Position numbers and translations under genes: made by a program. Of a DNA stretch of 64,000 nt, positions 9,301-17,465 are shown one piece after another (the stretch's first letter is position 1; the number at the start of each line of letters is the position of its first letter). The stretch comes from Rheinheimera nanhaiensis E407-8. Its GTDB lineage: Bacteria; Pseudomonadota; Gammaproteobacteria; Enterobacterales; Alteromonadaceae. The notes below the pieces were generated by a model. The model searched no databases. It was given only the letters and a program-made list of their open reading frames with translations, and was not told the origin of the DNA. Location: contig NZ_BAFK01000013.1 of NCBI RefSeq assembly GCF_000296695.1, forward strand, positions 1-64,000, in the 5' to 3' direction.

Positions 9301-9543
9301 GGTTTCTATGATAATCACAAAGGTAGTGTCTACTTTATGATTGAAAACCTGGGTAACCTGTTAAATGATGATTGGGGTGTAATGAAAGAAGCGTCATTCC
9401 CACGTATGCAGGCAGTTGTTGATGCAACACTGAATAACGATGGCACTTACACCTACAGAAACTTCCGAACTCCAGCTGGTCAATCACTGGTTGCTGATGC
9501 ATCATTATGGACTATGCGTCTGGGTGTGAAGTACAAGTTCTGA
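6355..9543 (+). CDS. TonB-dependent outer-membrane receptor, Oar-like, with carboxypeptidase-regulatory domain
   Basis: A 1062-residue outer-membrane protein. A signal peptide ends near 'GPALAQE' (about residue 27). Residues about 32-110 form a CarboxypepD_reg-like beta-sandwich ('LRGVVATVDGKVISGAQITL'), as in Oar proteins. A plug domain follows ('VAVTGSRILNPNYGGKG', 'NSLTVDGVRMNDNFG'), then a long beta barrel ending in a terminal aromatic ('RLGVKYKF'). Such receptors take up large substrates with TonB energy. A secreted nuclease/phosphatase-family enzyme follows after a terminator, and nucleoside salvage genes lie upstream in the opposite direction, so nucleic-acid-derived ligands are a plausible guess. 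The ligand cannot be read from sequence. Confidence 0.9.
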   Translation: MKNRTQLKRLSVAIALSLGIAGPALAQETTSSLRGVVATVDGKVISGAQITLTDTRTGSVRSFSSNDTGTFSVRGLPVGGPYIVTVQDSVNGSKTVNDVYLKLGETLNLPLMLEQAQIEKIAVTGSRILNPNYGGKGPASNFNLADLQDAPAINRDIKDVIKIDPRIYLDAGNNDGIQCAGANPRFNSLTVDGVRMNDNFGLNSNGYPTERIPFSFDAISQVAVELAPFDVKYGGFTACNINAVTKSGSNEFSGSVFFDYTNDSLQGDKIEGQSINIGDFSEKRYGINMGGALVKDKLFFFAAYEKLEGADTFERGAEDSNAAVRVRGVTQAQLDEIARIARDVYGFEPGSFPASIPVEDEKLLLKLDWQINDTHRAALTYNYNDGYSIAESDSGSTRIEFSNHYYERGAEFTSFVGQLFSDWSDNFSTEVRLGWSELDARVNPLGGTEVGEIQITIPNDGSFTAPVVFLGADDSRHANKLKYDTTFMRIAGTYVLGDHIITAGFEREQYDVYNLFIQEAEGEFYFGSISDFEQGLANRIIYENAGITNNPQDAAATFKYAVNTLYLQDEYFFYDYDLTLTYGLRYDWYTSNDQPVLNPGFEGLYGFSNQQNLDGEGLLQPRFGFNWGASDQLEVRGGIGYYSGGNPNVWLSNNYANNGVTQIESQLGATNLFEIPHTGSGRPLIDIPQSLFDDVASGVGRVGGLNVLDPNFKLPSEWKYALGATYTFDSEYVLLADLLYTKKKDAATIVDLSRVQTGTAVDGRPIYGSSNGRRQDFMLTNVDGDSGKTVSFSTSVLKSYDFGLDWALAYAYNKAEDVNPMTSSVAFSNYANVAVSSTEAPDVARSNYDIPHRFTLKVGYKHEFIDGYATKFMLFGTHNKGRPFSYVFDNTDDSRRPDQNFLNSAFGDTVNTDRHLVYVPTGVNDPNVTFDGALADPARQAAFFAMLDETGLSKYAGQIAPRNEFDSDWFTKFDLRIEQEVPGFYDNHKGSVYFMIENLGNLLNDDWGVMKEASFPRMQAVVDATLNNDGTYTYRNFRTPAGQSLVADASLWTMRLGVKYKF

Positions 9544-9572
9544 TAACTTGTGCTGTGAGATAACTAATTCAT

Positions 9573-9602
9573 AAAACCCCGCCTGGCGGGGTTTTATTTT
9601 TT
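9573..9602 (+). terminator. intrinsic terminator after the TonB receptor
   Basis: A GC-rich inverted repeat AAAACCCCGCC / GGCGGGGTTTT followed by ATTTTTTG about 30 bases after the receptor stop. It is a textbook intrinsic terminator and separates the receptor from the next gene. Confidence 0.92.
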
Positions 9603-9626
9603 GTCCGAGGTTGTTAAAAATAGCCA

Positions 9627-10811
9627 ATGAAAACCCATTTATTAAACTTTTTACTATGTGGCAGTCTTATGATGAGCAATAGCAGCATCAACGCCAAAGA
9701 AATTACCTTCGCCACCTTTAATGTCAGTATGGAAGCACAAAACTATCTGCCGCGCGGTGAGCCGGGCGATGGTGAGGTATTAGCTAAGCTGCTGCAAACT
9801 GGCGACCAACCGCAGATCCGCAATATTGCACAGATTATTCAGCACGTGAGACCTGATGTGCTGCTACTAAACGAATTTGATTATATCGCCGCCCCCGAGC
9901 GTGGTGTAAAAGCCTTTATCCGTAATTACTTAAATAAGCCGCAGGGTAACGCCAAAGCGATAGACTACCCCTATTTTTACTACAGCACGGTCAACACCGG
10001 CCAGCCTAGTCCGTTTGACTTAGACAACGATGGTAAAGCTACCGGCGTTGGCGCCGATGCCTGGGCCTTTGGCTTTTACCCGGGCCAGTATGGCATGCTG
10101 CTGTTATCAAAATATCCAATAGATACCAGCAAAGTGCGCACTTTCCAGCACTTTAAATGGAAGGATATGCCGGGTTTTATGCCTACCAAAAAAGCAGATG
10201 GCAGCCCCTGGTACAGTACCGAAGCCTGGCAGCAATTTCCTCTGTCATCAAAAAGCCACTGGGATATTCCAGTACACATCGACGGCCAGACGGTGCATAT
10301 ACTGGCCAGTCACCCGACACCACCGGTATTTGATGGCCCGGAAAACCGCAACGGCATTCGTAACCATGATGAACTGCGCTTCTGGGTGGATTATTTAACA
10401 CCGGGGCAAAACCAATATATTTATGATGATAACGGCAACAAAGGCGGTTTTAGCCATGGCGGGCGTTTTGTGTTGCTGGGCGATTTAAACGCCTCTGCCG
10501 AAGGTGAAGGCGATGCCATTAACAGCGCCATCCGTACGCTATATCAGCACCCGGCCATTAACAACAGCCAGCCACCACTAAGCCTGGGCGGTAAAGAGCA
10601 CAGCCCTGATAACCCTCATGGTGCTGTGCACACTGCCGGCTGGCGTATGCGGGCCGATTATGTGCTACCGTCAAAGCAAGGCTTTACGCTGATAGATAGC
10701 GGGGTGTTCTGGCCAGAAAAAGCCGACCCACTGTATCCGCTGGTCGGCTCACGCGGCGCCAGCTCTGATCACCGCCTGGTCTGGGTAAAGTTAACATTAA
10801 GCGCTGACTGA
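9627..10811 (+). CDS. secreted endonuclease/exonuclease/phosphatase-family protein
   Basis: A 394-residue protein with a signal peptide (cleavage probably after residue 23, 'SSINA-KE') and the EEP fold. Motifs in order: 'TFATFNVSM', the metal-binding Glu in 'VLLLNEFDY', 'VHILASHPTPPVF', 'LLGDLNASAEGEGD' and the catalytic 'SSDHRLVWV' near the C-terminus. Members of this fold hydrolyse phosphodiester or phosphomonoester bonds in DNA, RNA, nucleotides, phospholipids or phytate. Export and its position after a TonB receptor suggest scavenging of phosphorus or nucleic acid outside the cytoplasm. The exact substrate is open. Confidence 0.85.
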   Translation: MKTHLLNFLLCGSLMMSNSSINAKEITFATFNVSMEAQNYLPRGEPGDGEVLAKLLQTGDQPQIRNIAQIIQHVRPDVLLLNEFDYIAAPERGVKAFIRNYLNKPQGNAKAIDYPYFYYSTVNTGQPSPFDLDNDGKATGVGADAWAFGFYPGQYGMLLLSKYPIDTSKVRTFQHFKWKDMPGFMPTKKADGSPWYSTEAWQQFPLSSKSHWDIPVHIDGQTVHILASHPTPPVFDGPENRNGIRNHDELRFWVDYLTPGQNQYIYDDNGNKGGFSHGGRFVLLGDLNASAEGEGDAINSAIRTLYQHPAINNSQPPLSLGGKEHSPDNPHGAVHTAGWRMRADYVLPSKQGFTLIDSGVFWPEKADPLYPLVGSRGASSDHRLVWVKLTLSAD

Positions 10812-10821
10812 ATCAGCGCTT
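10799..10821. terminator. hairpin between convergent EEP and rlmM genes
   Basis: A perfect nine-base-pair inverted repeat AAGCGCTGA / TCAGCGCTT with a five-base loop. It spans the EEP stop codon (10809-10811). No T tract follows on either strand, so it may block read-through or stabilise the 3' end rather than act as a classical terminator. Confidence 0.45.
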
Positions 10822-10840
10822 AGCAAGACAGGGCTTGTAC

Positions 10841-11923
10841 TTAAAAGCGCCGCACCAGGTTTTGCACATGCACTGTCACTTCCTCACGGTCATGATATAA
10901 GTGCTTTGCCTGCAACCGGTATTTAATGCTGGCTGCAGTAAGGCGCTGCTCAAACTGTTGCAGAATATCGCACAGCGTTTCATAGCGCTTTTTCATCGGC
11001 AGCTTCAGGTTAAAGATAGTTTCCTGGCACCAGCCGTTAATCAGCCAATCGGCAATGCGCTCGGCCACCCGCTGCGGCTGCTCTATCATATCGCACACCA
11101 GCCAGTAGTTATTTTTGCGCTGTGGCTCAAACTTAAAGCCATCGACCATTAAATGCTGCACCTGGCCGGTCTGCATTAAAGACTCCGCCATAGGGCCGTT
11201 ATCAATGGCGGTAACCATCATACTGCGCTTCACCAGCTGATAGGTCCAGCCACCGGGGCAAGCGCCCAAATCTACTGCATGCAAGCCACCCGACAGCCGC
11301 GTATCCCACTCACGTTTAGGGATAAACTGTAAAAACGCTTCTTCCAGTTTTAATGTACTGCGACTTGGCGCCTCAGCGGGAAACTTAAGCCGCATAATGC
11401 CGTTTTCCAGCGGGCTATTATTCTCCGGGTACGACACCCCCACATAGCCCTGCTGGCCGCTTAATAAAAACAGATGCAGCACCGCCGCCCGTTTTTGCTC
11501 TTTTTGCGTCAGCACGCCGGCCTGTCGCAGCGCCTGACGCAGCGGCACAGTAAGCTTGCGCGCCAGCGTAGATAAGGTTTTGCCATCATTGGTATCCGGG
11601 TACTCTACCCGCAGCTCGCCACAACCGGTAAGCTCTGCTGAAAGCAGTGCCTCCAGCACCGGCGCAATACGATCCGCTGGTGGTAAATCAAGCAAACCGG
11701 CTTGCAGCAAGCTCCACTGGCGGATAAAGATAAACTGTTCAAACGGATAGTCGCGGTAAAACGCTGCCAGACTGTCGCTGTCATAGGCTTCAAAGATAAC
11801 AAAGCCGCTGTTGTTTTGCAGCTTGCAAAAACCGCCGGTGTTATTAAGCGCAGCTTTATGCTGAATTTCTGCCGCACACTCTTTTTCAAAACCAGCCCGG
11901 CAATACAGTAATAGTTGTCTCAT
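10841..11923 (-). CDS. rlmM: 23S rRNA (cytidine-2498 2'-O)-methyltransferase
   Basis: A 360-residue cytosolic methyltransferase matching RlmM (YgdE) in length and content. The N-terminus 'LLYCRAGFEKECAAEI' is a THUMP-like RNA-binding region. The Rossmann domain carries the SAM motif 'VDLGACPGGWTYQLV' and a K-D-K-E style active site around 'LVCDMIEQP' and 'FNLKLPMKKR'. It methylates C2498 of 23S rRNA before subunit assembly. It starts one base after ygdD, and gcvA lies further upstream, the same order as in E. coli. Confidence 0.95.
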   Translation of the reverse strand: MRQLLLYCRAGFEKECAAEIQHKAALNNTGGFCKLQNNSGFVIFEAYDSDSLAAFYRDYPFEQFIFIRQWSLLQAGLLDLPPADRIAPVLEALLSAELTGCGELRVEYPDTNDGKTLSTLARKLTVPLRQALRQAGVLTQKEQKRAAVLHLFLLSGQQGYVGVSYPENNSPLENGIMRLKFPAEAPSRSTLKLEEAFLQFIPKREWDTRLSGGLHAVDLGACPGGWTYQLVKRSMMVTAIDNGPMAESLMQTGQVQHLMVDGFKFEPQRKNNYWLVCDMIEQPQRVAERIADWLINGWCQETIFNLKLPMKKRYETLCDILQQFEQRLTAASIKYRLQAKHLYHDREEVTVHVQNLVRRF

Positions 11924-11924
11924 A

Positions 11925-12299
11925 TCAGCTCCGCCGCCACGCCGTTATTGCCAGCAATAACCAGGCAGCAATTAGTAACTGCCCGCCTACCGGGGCCAGT
12001 TGTGAATAATACCATGGCAGTGCAAACACACCCGCCAATAAGGTCCAGACAAAACAGCCAAGGCCCAGATGCCACAGCAGCGCCACCAGCCGTGTTAACC
12101 GGCCGCTACTGTGTGCCAAACCCAGCGCCAGCAGAGCCAGAGTATGAAAGGCTAAAATGCCAAGCGCACTTAACACCCTGGACAGCTGCTCAGCCGTTAG
12201 ATCGCCCTGCCACAGGTGCATTAATAAGGCGCTCAGTGCCACCACCGCAGCGCCGTAAAAGGCGCTAATACTGTTACTTAGCTGCCAGAAGTACTTCAT
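11925..12299 (-). CDS. ygdD: DUF423 family inner-membrane protein (YgdD-like)
   Basis: A 124-residue protein with four hydrophobic segments, matching the DUF423/YgdD family in size and in the pattern 'LSALLMHL ... ALGILAFHTLALLAL'. The function is unknown. An ATG at 12297-12299 with AGGA a few bases upstream is preferred over the TTG just before it. It overlaps the end of the alpha/beta hydrolase gene by 26 bases and abuts rlmM, so the genes are surely cotranscribed. The position between gcvA and rlmM is conserved in enterobacteria. Confidence 0.88.
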   Translation of the reverse strand: MKYFWQLSNSISAFYGAAVVALSALLMHLWQGDLTAEQLSRVLSALGILAFHTLALLALGLAHSSGRLTRLVALLWHLGLGCFVWTLLAGVFALPWYYSQLAPVGGQLLIAAWLLLAITAWRRS

Positions 12300-12900
12300 C
12301 AATTTTCCTGCTACAAAAAGCCGCTGCTGCGCTAATTAGCTGCAGCTGGGTAAAGCCACTTTTAACCCGGGGCACAAAATCATGGTTCGCATCAGTCAGC
12401 CAGTAAAGCTCAACTTTTGGCCAATGTTTAGCACTCAGCTCGTCTTTGCTGCCAAAAGCATCGCGCTCGCCCTGGGCGATATACAAAGGTGCAGTTAAAT
12501 CTGCAAAATGCTCAGTACGCCATTGTGGCTTGTTCGGCGCATGAAACGGATAACCAAAGGCGAATACCGCTTGCACTGCGCTTTGGCCGCTTAGCAGTGA
12601 CGCGACCCGCCCGCCCATAGACTTACCGCCTATAAACAACGGCAAGTCCGACGGGCACTGCGCTATTTGCTGGTTAAACTCAGCGGCCAACAACGGCATT
12701 TTCGCCGGCAAGCGCCGCCTGCCCTCATCAAGGGCCTGCTGCATATAACCAAAATTAAAACGCCACACCTCTATGCCACAGCTGGCCAGCGCTAACGCCA
12801 ACTGCTGCATCACATCGCTGTTGGCGCCGGCACCGGCGCCATGCGCCAGCAACAAGCGCGCTTTGGCATTATCTGCGTTGTTAATCAGTATCTTAGTCAA
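12274..12900 (-). CDS. small alpha/beta hydrolase (KANL3/Tex30-like)
   Basis: About 208 residues with an alpha/beta hydrolase core: 'LLAHGAGAGANS' for the oxyanion region, nucleophile elbow 'FIGGKSMGGRVAS', Asp in 'IAQGERDAFG' and a late His in 'LTDANHDFV'. Members are often called dienelactone hydrolase-like, but substrates are unknown. The start is uncertain: a TTG at 12900 overlaps the gcvA stop by eight bases, and another TTG at 12933 gives 219 residues. It is inserted between gcvA and ygdD relative to E. coli order, and both ends overlap its neighbours. Confidence 0.82.
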   Translation of the reverse strand: MTKILINNADNAKARLLLAHGAGAGANSDVMQQLALALASCGIEVWRFNFGYMQQALDEGRRRLPAKMPLLAAEFNQQIAQCPSDLPLFIGGKSMGGRVASLLSGQSAVQAVFAFGYPFHAPNKPQWRTEHFADLTAPLYIAQGERDAFGSKDELSAKHWPKVELYWLTDANHDFVPRVKSGFTQLQLISAAAAFCSRKIDEVLLAAK

Positions 12901-13828
12901 TTGCCACCGCGTTGGTAAATTGCTGCTCAGCAAAGTCGGCTTGCTCGGCCTCGACCATTTGTGTCATCCACTGGCGAAAGGCGGTAATTTTCCCCAGCTC
13001 GGTCTGGCTTTCACGGCACACCAGATAGTAAGCATCTTTTGAGATCAACACATGGTTAAACGGTACTATTAACCGGCCAGAGTTAATATCGGGCCGCGCC
13101 AGCACATTATGCGCCAGCGCCACACCTTGACCATGAATAGCCGCCTGTAGCACCATCGACGAGTGGCTGAATATTGGCCCCTGGTTAACATTAAAGTGCT
13201 TAAAGCCCTGAGTGGTAAACCAGGCTTTCCAGGCGCGGCGCGAGCCGTCATGTAACAGGTTATGGTATTGCAGATCGGTAGGCTCCTGCAGGGGTTTGCT
13301 ACTGTTTAACAGCAGCGGCGAACATACCGGCAGTAAATATTCAGTATGCAGCTTATCGGCATGTAAGTTACGCCAGGTGCCACGGCCATAATAAATGGCC
13401 ACATCAACATCATCGGTCAGCGAGCCCTCGTCCAGGTCAACCGCTTTAATACGCACATCGATATCAGGGTGCTGCTCGCTAAATTGGTTTAGTCTGGGTA
13501 CCAGCCACTGGATAGCAAAACTGGGCTGCAGGCTTACCGTTAACGAGCCCTTAGCGCCGCGCGCCAGCAGTTTTTCTGTCGACTCGTGCAGCTGCAAAAA
13601 AATTTCTTTAATATCCAGAAAATAGCTTTGCCCTTCTTCAGTCAGCAGCAAAGAGCGGTTTTTGCGCATAAACAACTTCAGGCCAAGATGGTCTTCCAGC
13701 GCCTTTATCTGATGGCTAATGGCGGCCTGCGTAACGTACATCTCTTCCGCCGCCTTGGTAAAACTTAAATGACGTGCTGCCGTTTCAAAGGCTTTCAGTG
13801 CATTAAGAGGGGGTAAACGCCGCGCCAT
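12893..13828 (-). CDS. gcvA: GcvA-type LysR regulator of glycine cleavage
   Basis: A 311-residue LysR regulator very close to GcvA along its length: 'RRLPPLNALKAFE', helix-turn-helix 'YVTQAAISHQIKALE', 'NRSLLLTEEGQSYF', 'SLQPSFAIQWLVPRL' and 'AAIHGQGVALAHNV'. GcvA activates or represses the glycine-cleavage operon with glycine or purines as signals. The start at 13828 (MARRLPPLNAL) fits the family better than the ATG four codons upstream. A TATAAT on the minus strand at 13873-13878 may be its -10. No gcvTHP genes are in this window. Confidence 0.92.
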   Translation of the reverse strand: MARRLPPLNALKAFETAARHLSFTKAAEEMYVTQAAISHQIKALEDHLGLKLFMRKNRSLLLTEEGQSYFLDIKEIFLQLHESTEKLLARGAKGSLTVSLQPSFAIQWLVPRLNQFSEQHPDIDVRIKAVDLDEGSLTDDVDVAIYYGRGTWRNLHADKLHTEYLLPVCSPLLLNSSKPLQEPTDLQYHNLLHDGSRRAWKAWFTTQGFKHFNVNQGPIFSHSSMVLQAAIHGQGVALAHNVLARPDINSGRLIVPFNHVLISKDAYYLVCRESQTELGKITAFRQWMTQMVEAEQADFAEQQFTNAVAID

Positions 13829-13885
13829 AAGCTCTCGCAAAAGTAAGTTAATGATAAAAATTTCTAATGCGAATTATAGCGCTGC

Positions 13886-13910
13886 CACTGCCGCTGCGCC
13901 AGCGGCAGTG
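13886..13910. terminator. perfect hairpin between yggX and gcvA
   Basis: An 11-base-pair perfect inverted repeat CACTGCCGCTG / CAGCGGCAGTG with a three-base loop. It lies just past the yggX stop and directly upstream of a candidate gcvA -10. It has no T tract. It probably ends the mutY-yggX transcript, and it may interfere with the gcvA -35 region. Confidence 0.6.
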
Positions 13911-13920
13911 TGAGATGTGC

Positions 13921-14193
13921 TTATTTATCGACTGGCTTGTAACCTTCAATTTCAACATCTTCGCCTTTAAATAAGAAGGCTTCCATCTGTGCTTCCAGCA
14001 GCTTTCTGTGCTCCGGATTCATCATATTCAGCTTTTTCTCATTAATCAGCATTATTTGCTTGGCCTGCCACAGCGCAAAAGCTTCTTTACTGATCGAGTT
14101 AAAGATTTTTTTGCCCAAATCGCCCGGATACAACTGAAAATCCAGCCCCGGCGCTTCTTTTTTCAGATATTCACAAAATACGGTACGGCTCAT
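13921..14193 (-). CDS. yggX: Fe(2+)-trafficking / oxidative-damage protection protein YggX
   Basis: A 90-residue protein identical in layout to YggX: '[19 protein letters not shown]' with the conserved Cys7, '[18 protein letters not shown]' and '[18 protein letters not shown]'. It protects Fe-S enzymes and is thought to handle labile iron. The reading frame stays open further upstream, but the family start is the ATG at 14191-14193, which overlaps the mutY stop in an ATGA. Coupling to mutY, itself an Fe-S enzyme, is conserved in gammaproteobacteria. Confidence 0.95.
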   Translation of the reverse strand: MSRTVFCEYLKKEAPGLDFQLYPGDLGKKIFNSISKEAFALWQAKQIMLINEKKLNMMNPEHRKLLEAQMEAFLFKGEDVEIEGYKPVDK

Positions 14194-15275
14194 GCCTGTG
14201 TTTCCTTCTTCTCTGACGCTGCAGCGACGACCTGCGCAAACAGCTGCTTGGCCGGTGCCGACAGCCCCACCGGCGGAATGGCGTCTATTGTAAACCAAGT
14301 TGCCGCAGATTGCTCCTGCACCTGCAGTGGCGCTTGCGCGAGCACAGCTAACTGCGGCTGCACCCATAAGTGAAAATGGCTAAAGGTATGCCGAAAACCC
14401 GCCAACTCAGTTTGCGCGCTGAGCTTTAGCGCATTAAGGGCAATAAATTGCGCACGCTCCGCTGCCGAGGCAAACTCAAAAAAACCATACAAGCCGCCCC
14501 ACAGCCCCGACGCCGGCCGCTGGGTTAACAACAGTTGCTTATTGTACTGCAGCAGCAACCAGAAACTTTGCCGCTCGGGCAGGGCTTTCTTCGGCTTTTT
14601 GCCGGGATAACGCGCCTGCTCAGCGCTAAGCGCTGCTTTACATTTTAGCTTCAGCGGACAATCAGCACAGCGCGGCTTGCTGCGGCTACATAAACTGGCG
14701 CCTAAATCCATCATGGCCTGGTTAAACTCTGCTACTGTCTCAGCGGGCGTAACTTGCTCTGCCAGTTGCCACAGCTGCTGCTCTACCGCTTTCTCGCCCG
14801 GCCAGCCGTCCACCGCGGCAAAGCGTGCCAACACCCGCTTACAGTTACCGTCTAAAATCGGATAATGCTGCCCAAGTGCCAGCGACAATACAGCGCCGGC
14901 GGTCGAGCGGCCAACGCCGGGCAGGGCCAGCACCTGGTCAAATTGCTGCGGAAACTGGCCATCATACTGTGCGGCTATCTGCTGCGCTGCTTTGTGTAAA
15001 TTGCGCGCCCGGGCGTAATAACCCAGTCCGGTCCATAAATGCAATACATCATCTAATGGCGCTTCAGCTAACGCTTTTACATCGGGAAAACGGCTGATAA
15101 AGCGCTGAAAATAAGGTATCACGGTGGCAACCTGCGTTTGCTGCAACATCACTTCACTAAGCCAGGTGTTATAAGGGCTTTTAGTTAACTGCCACGGCAG
15201 GCTTTTACGGCCATGCTGGCGATACCAGTTAACCAGCTGATTTGAAAACCAAATTGCGTCTTGTTGTTGCAGCAT
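14190..15275 (-). CDS. mutY: A/G-specific adenine glycosylase MutY
   Basis: A 361-residue DNA-repair enzyme that removes adenine mispaired with 8-oxoguanine. It shows '[17 protein letters not shown]' (catalytic Glu), the helix-hairpin-helix '[15 protein letters not shown]' with catalytic Asp in '[12 protein letters not shown]', the [4Fe-4S] ligands C-x6-C-x2-C-x5-C ('[18 protein letters not shown]'), and a C-terminal NUDIX-like 8-oxoG reader. The start at 15275 ([14 protein letters not shown]) is chosen because the upstream in-frame extension has no family similarity. It is divergent from trmB and overlaps yggX. Confidence 0.96.
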   Translation of the reverse strand: MLQQQDAIWFSNQLVNWYRQHGRKSLPWQLTKSPYNTWLSEVMLQQTQVATVIPYFQRFISRFPDVKALAEAPLDDVLHLWTGLGYYARARNLHKAAQQIAAQYDGQFPQQFDQVLALPGVGRSTAGAVLSLALGQHYPILDGNCKRVLARFAAVDGWPGEKAVEQQLWQLAEQVTPAETVAEFNQAMMDLGASLCSRSKPRCADCPLKLKCKAALSAEQARYPGKKPKKALPERQSFWLLLQYNKQLLLTQRPASGLWGGLYGFFEFASAAERAQFIALNALKLSAQTELAGFRHTFSHFHLWVQPQLAVLAQAPLQVQEQSAATWFTIDAIPPVGLSAPAKQLFAQVVAAASEKKETQA

Positions 15276-15402
15276 TTTTACCTCAGGTTTAGCCCCCGCG
15301 CAGTATAAGCAGCAAGGCTTTGCTTGCCAACCTGAATCGGCGGTTGAGCAATAGCACCAATACAAGGATAATACGCGCCAATTACGCATTATGGAGCAGA
15401 CA

Positions 15403-16122
15403 ATGACAGACACTCACGACCAGCCAGCACCACAACAGGGCGAAACCTATATGCGCAGGATCCGCTCTTTTGTGCTGCGTGAAGGCCGCTTAACCAAAGG
15501 GCAGCAGCACGCACTGGACACTTACTGGACCGACTATGGTGTCGACTACCAACCACAGCTTATTGATTTACCGGCGCTGTTTGGTCGTGACAACCACAAG
15601 GTGCTGGAAATTGGCTTTGGTATGGGTAAATCACTGGTGCAAATGGCCAAGGCAGCACCAGAGCAAGACTTTATTGGGATTGAAGTGCACAAGCCCGGTG
15701 TCGGTGCCTGTTTAGCCGATGCGGTGGCCCAGCAGGTTAACAACCTGAAAGTGTTTGAACATGATGCCGTTGAAGTCTTAGAGCAGATGATCGCCGACAA
15801 CAGCCTGGATACGGTGCAGCTGTTTTTCCCCGATCCCTGGCATAAAAAGCGCCATCATAAACGCCGCATCGTGCAAGCGGAATTTGTACAACTGCTGCGT
15901 CGTAAACTTAAGCCCGGCGGCGTGTTTCATATGGCGACCGACTGGGAAAACTATGCCGAGCATATGCTGGAGGTAATGTCGCAGGCCGAGGGCTTTGTTA
16001 ATCTGGCCCCTGATAGCCGTTATGTCGAGCGCCCCGAGCACAGGCCCCTGACCAAATTTGAACAACGCGGTCAGCGTCTGGGCCACGGTGTCTGGGATCT
16101 GATGTTTAAAAAGGAAAGCTAA
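15403..16122 (+). CDS. trmB: tRNA (guanine-N7)-methyltransferase
   Basis: About 239 residues, the normal size of TrmB. It shows the SAM motif '[14 protein letters not shown]', '[15 protein letters not shown]', the signature '[16 protein letters not shown]' and '[17 protein letters not shown]'. It makes m7G46 in tRNA. The ATG at 15403 is preferred to the one at 15391 because GGAG (15393-15396) sits correctly ahead of it. rsmC starts immediately after the stop. Confidence 0.96.
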   Translation: MTDTHDQPAPQQGETYMRRIRSFVLREGRLTKGQQHALDTYWTDYGVDYQPQLIDLPALFGRDNHKVLEIGFGMGKSLVQMAKAAPEQDFIGIEVHKPGVGACLADAVAQQVNNLKVFEHDAVEVLEQMIADNSLDTVQLFFPDPWHKKRHHKRRIVQAEFVQLLRRKLKPGGVFHMATDWENYAEHMLEVMSQAEGFVNLAPDSRYVERPEHRPLTKFEQRGQRLGHGVWDLMFKKES

Positions 16123-17136
16123 ATGCTCGCCACCACCAGTCAACTGGTTTTACGTAACATTGCAGATTTAACCGGTCGTGTACTGTTAGTTGAGCCTCAA
16201 GCCGACAACTTAGCAAACGAGCTGTTGCATTTTGCGCCACAGCTTAACTTAAGCTGCTACACCACAGATGCCGCAGTAGCAGCCTGCTGGGCGCACAACT
16301 CGGTAACACTTTATACCGGCGTAAAAGCGCAGTTTACTCAGGCATTCGATACGCTGGTGCTGTTTTACCCCAAGAGTAAAGAGCAGCTTGGTTTTACCCT
16401 GGCTCAGCTAACAAACGCGATAGGCCCGGCTACACAGGTATTTGTCGTGGGGGATAACAAAGGCGGTATTAAAAGCCTGCCCAGCCATGCGCAAAAACTG
16501 GGGCTTAATGCCAATAAATTAGATAACGCTAAGCATTGCCTGTGGTTTTCGCTGTTTGGCGACTTTACTGCTTTACCCCAAATATCAGCCAGCCAGTTCA
16601 GTATTGAAAACGACGGCAAAATACTAAAGCTATGCTCATTACCCGGTGTGTTTAACCATGGCAAGCTGGATATCGGTACCGCGTTGTTGCTAGACAACTT
16701 ACCGCCGATAAGTGGCGGTAAAGTGCTTGATTTCGCCTGTGGCTGCGGTGTAATTGGTGCCGTATTAAAACGCCGCTACCCAGCGATTGAGCTGTACAGC
16801 TCGGATATTAGCGCTTTGGCTGTGGCGTCAACGGAACTTACATTAGCAGCTAATCAGCTAAAAGGCTCAGTTCTATTGGCAGATGGCTTACCTGCTCAAC
16901 CCAAGCAATTTGACTATATTGTTACTAACCCGCCGTTTCACACTGGCATTAAAACCGACTACAGTATTGTGGAAAGCTTTATTCAGGGCAGTGCCAAACG
17001 TTTAAACCCGCAAGGCAACCTGACGCTGGTGGCAAACAGCCATCTGGCTTATCTGGATCTGTTACAGCAGGCCTTTAAACGGGTTGAAATTATTGCCAAA
17101 GCAAATGGTTTTGTCGTATACCGCGCCTTTCCGTAA
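16123..17136 (+). CDS. rsmC: 16S rRNA (guanine-1207-N2)-methyltransferase
   Basis: A 337-residue duplicated-Rossmann methyltransferase matching RsmC in length. The C-terminal active half has 'KVLDFACGCGVIGAVL', 'YSSDISALAV' and the catalytic 'IVTNPPFHTGIKTDY'. It methylates G1207 in 16S rRNA. It begins on the base after the trmB stop, so the two modification enzymes are translationally coupled. Confidence 0.94.
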   Translation: MLATTSQLVLRNIADLTGRVLLVEPQADNLANELLHFAPQLNLSCYTTDAAVAACWAHNSVTLYTGVKAQFTQAFDTLVLFYPKSKEQLGFTLAQLTNAIGPATQVFVVGDNKGGIKSLPSHAQKLGLNANKLDNAKHCLWFSLFGDFTALPQISASQFSIENDGKILKLCSLPGVFNHGKLDIGTALLLDNLPPISGGKVLDFACGCGVIGAVLKRRYPAIELYSSDISALAVASTELTLAANQLKGSVLLADGLPAQPKQFDYIVTNPPFHTGIKTDYSIVESFIQGSAKRLNPQGNLTLVANSHLAYLDLLQQAFKRVEIIAKANGFVVYRAFP

Positions 17137-17153
17137 GGCGATCACGGAGACAC

Positions 17154-17465
17154 ATGATGCGAATACACCTGGTGCTAGTCCTGCTTATTAGTGCGCTTTC
17201 AGTGCCGGTACAGGCTAGCACTGGCTGCATACAGGATCCGAAGCGGCAAAACGCCTGTCCGCACCTGCTATACCGGGCAGTGCAGCTGCCGGGCGCCACC
17301 AGCAACAGCGTGCTGTGTGTTTGTGTTACAGACTTTGCCCCGCTATTAACGCCGGCAAAGAATGAGGCTGAGCAAATTAGTCAGAATATGACAAAGCGCC
17401 AGCTTGAAGCACAGCATGGCGATAAACTTCAAACCGTATTAGACATGCTGCAACAACGGCGTTAG
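17154..17465 (+). CDS. small secreted Cys-containing protein, unknown
   Basis: 103 residues with a clear signal peptide ('MMRIHLVLVLLISALSVPVQA', then STG). The mature part has four cysteines ('STGCIQDPKRQNACPH' and 'SVLCVCVTDF') that could form disulphides, and a charged helical C-terminus. GGAG precedes the first of two adjacent ATGs. It follows rsmC by 17 bases and converges with the DUF3293 gene, overlapping its end. No family was recognised. Confidence 0.7.
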   Translation: MMRIHLVLVLLISALSVPVQASTGCIQDPKRQNACPHLLYRAVQLPGATSNSVLCVCVTDFAPLLTPAKNEAEQISQNMTKRQLEAQHGDKLQTVLDMLQQRR

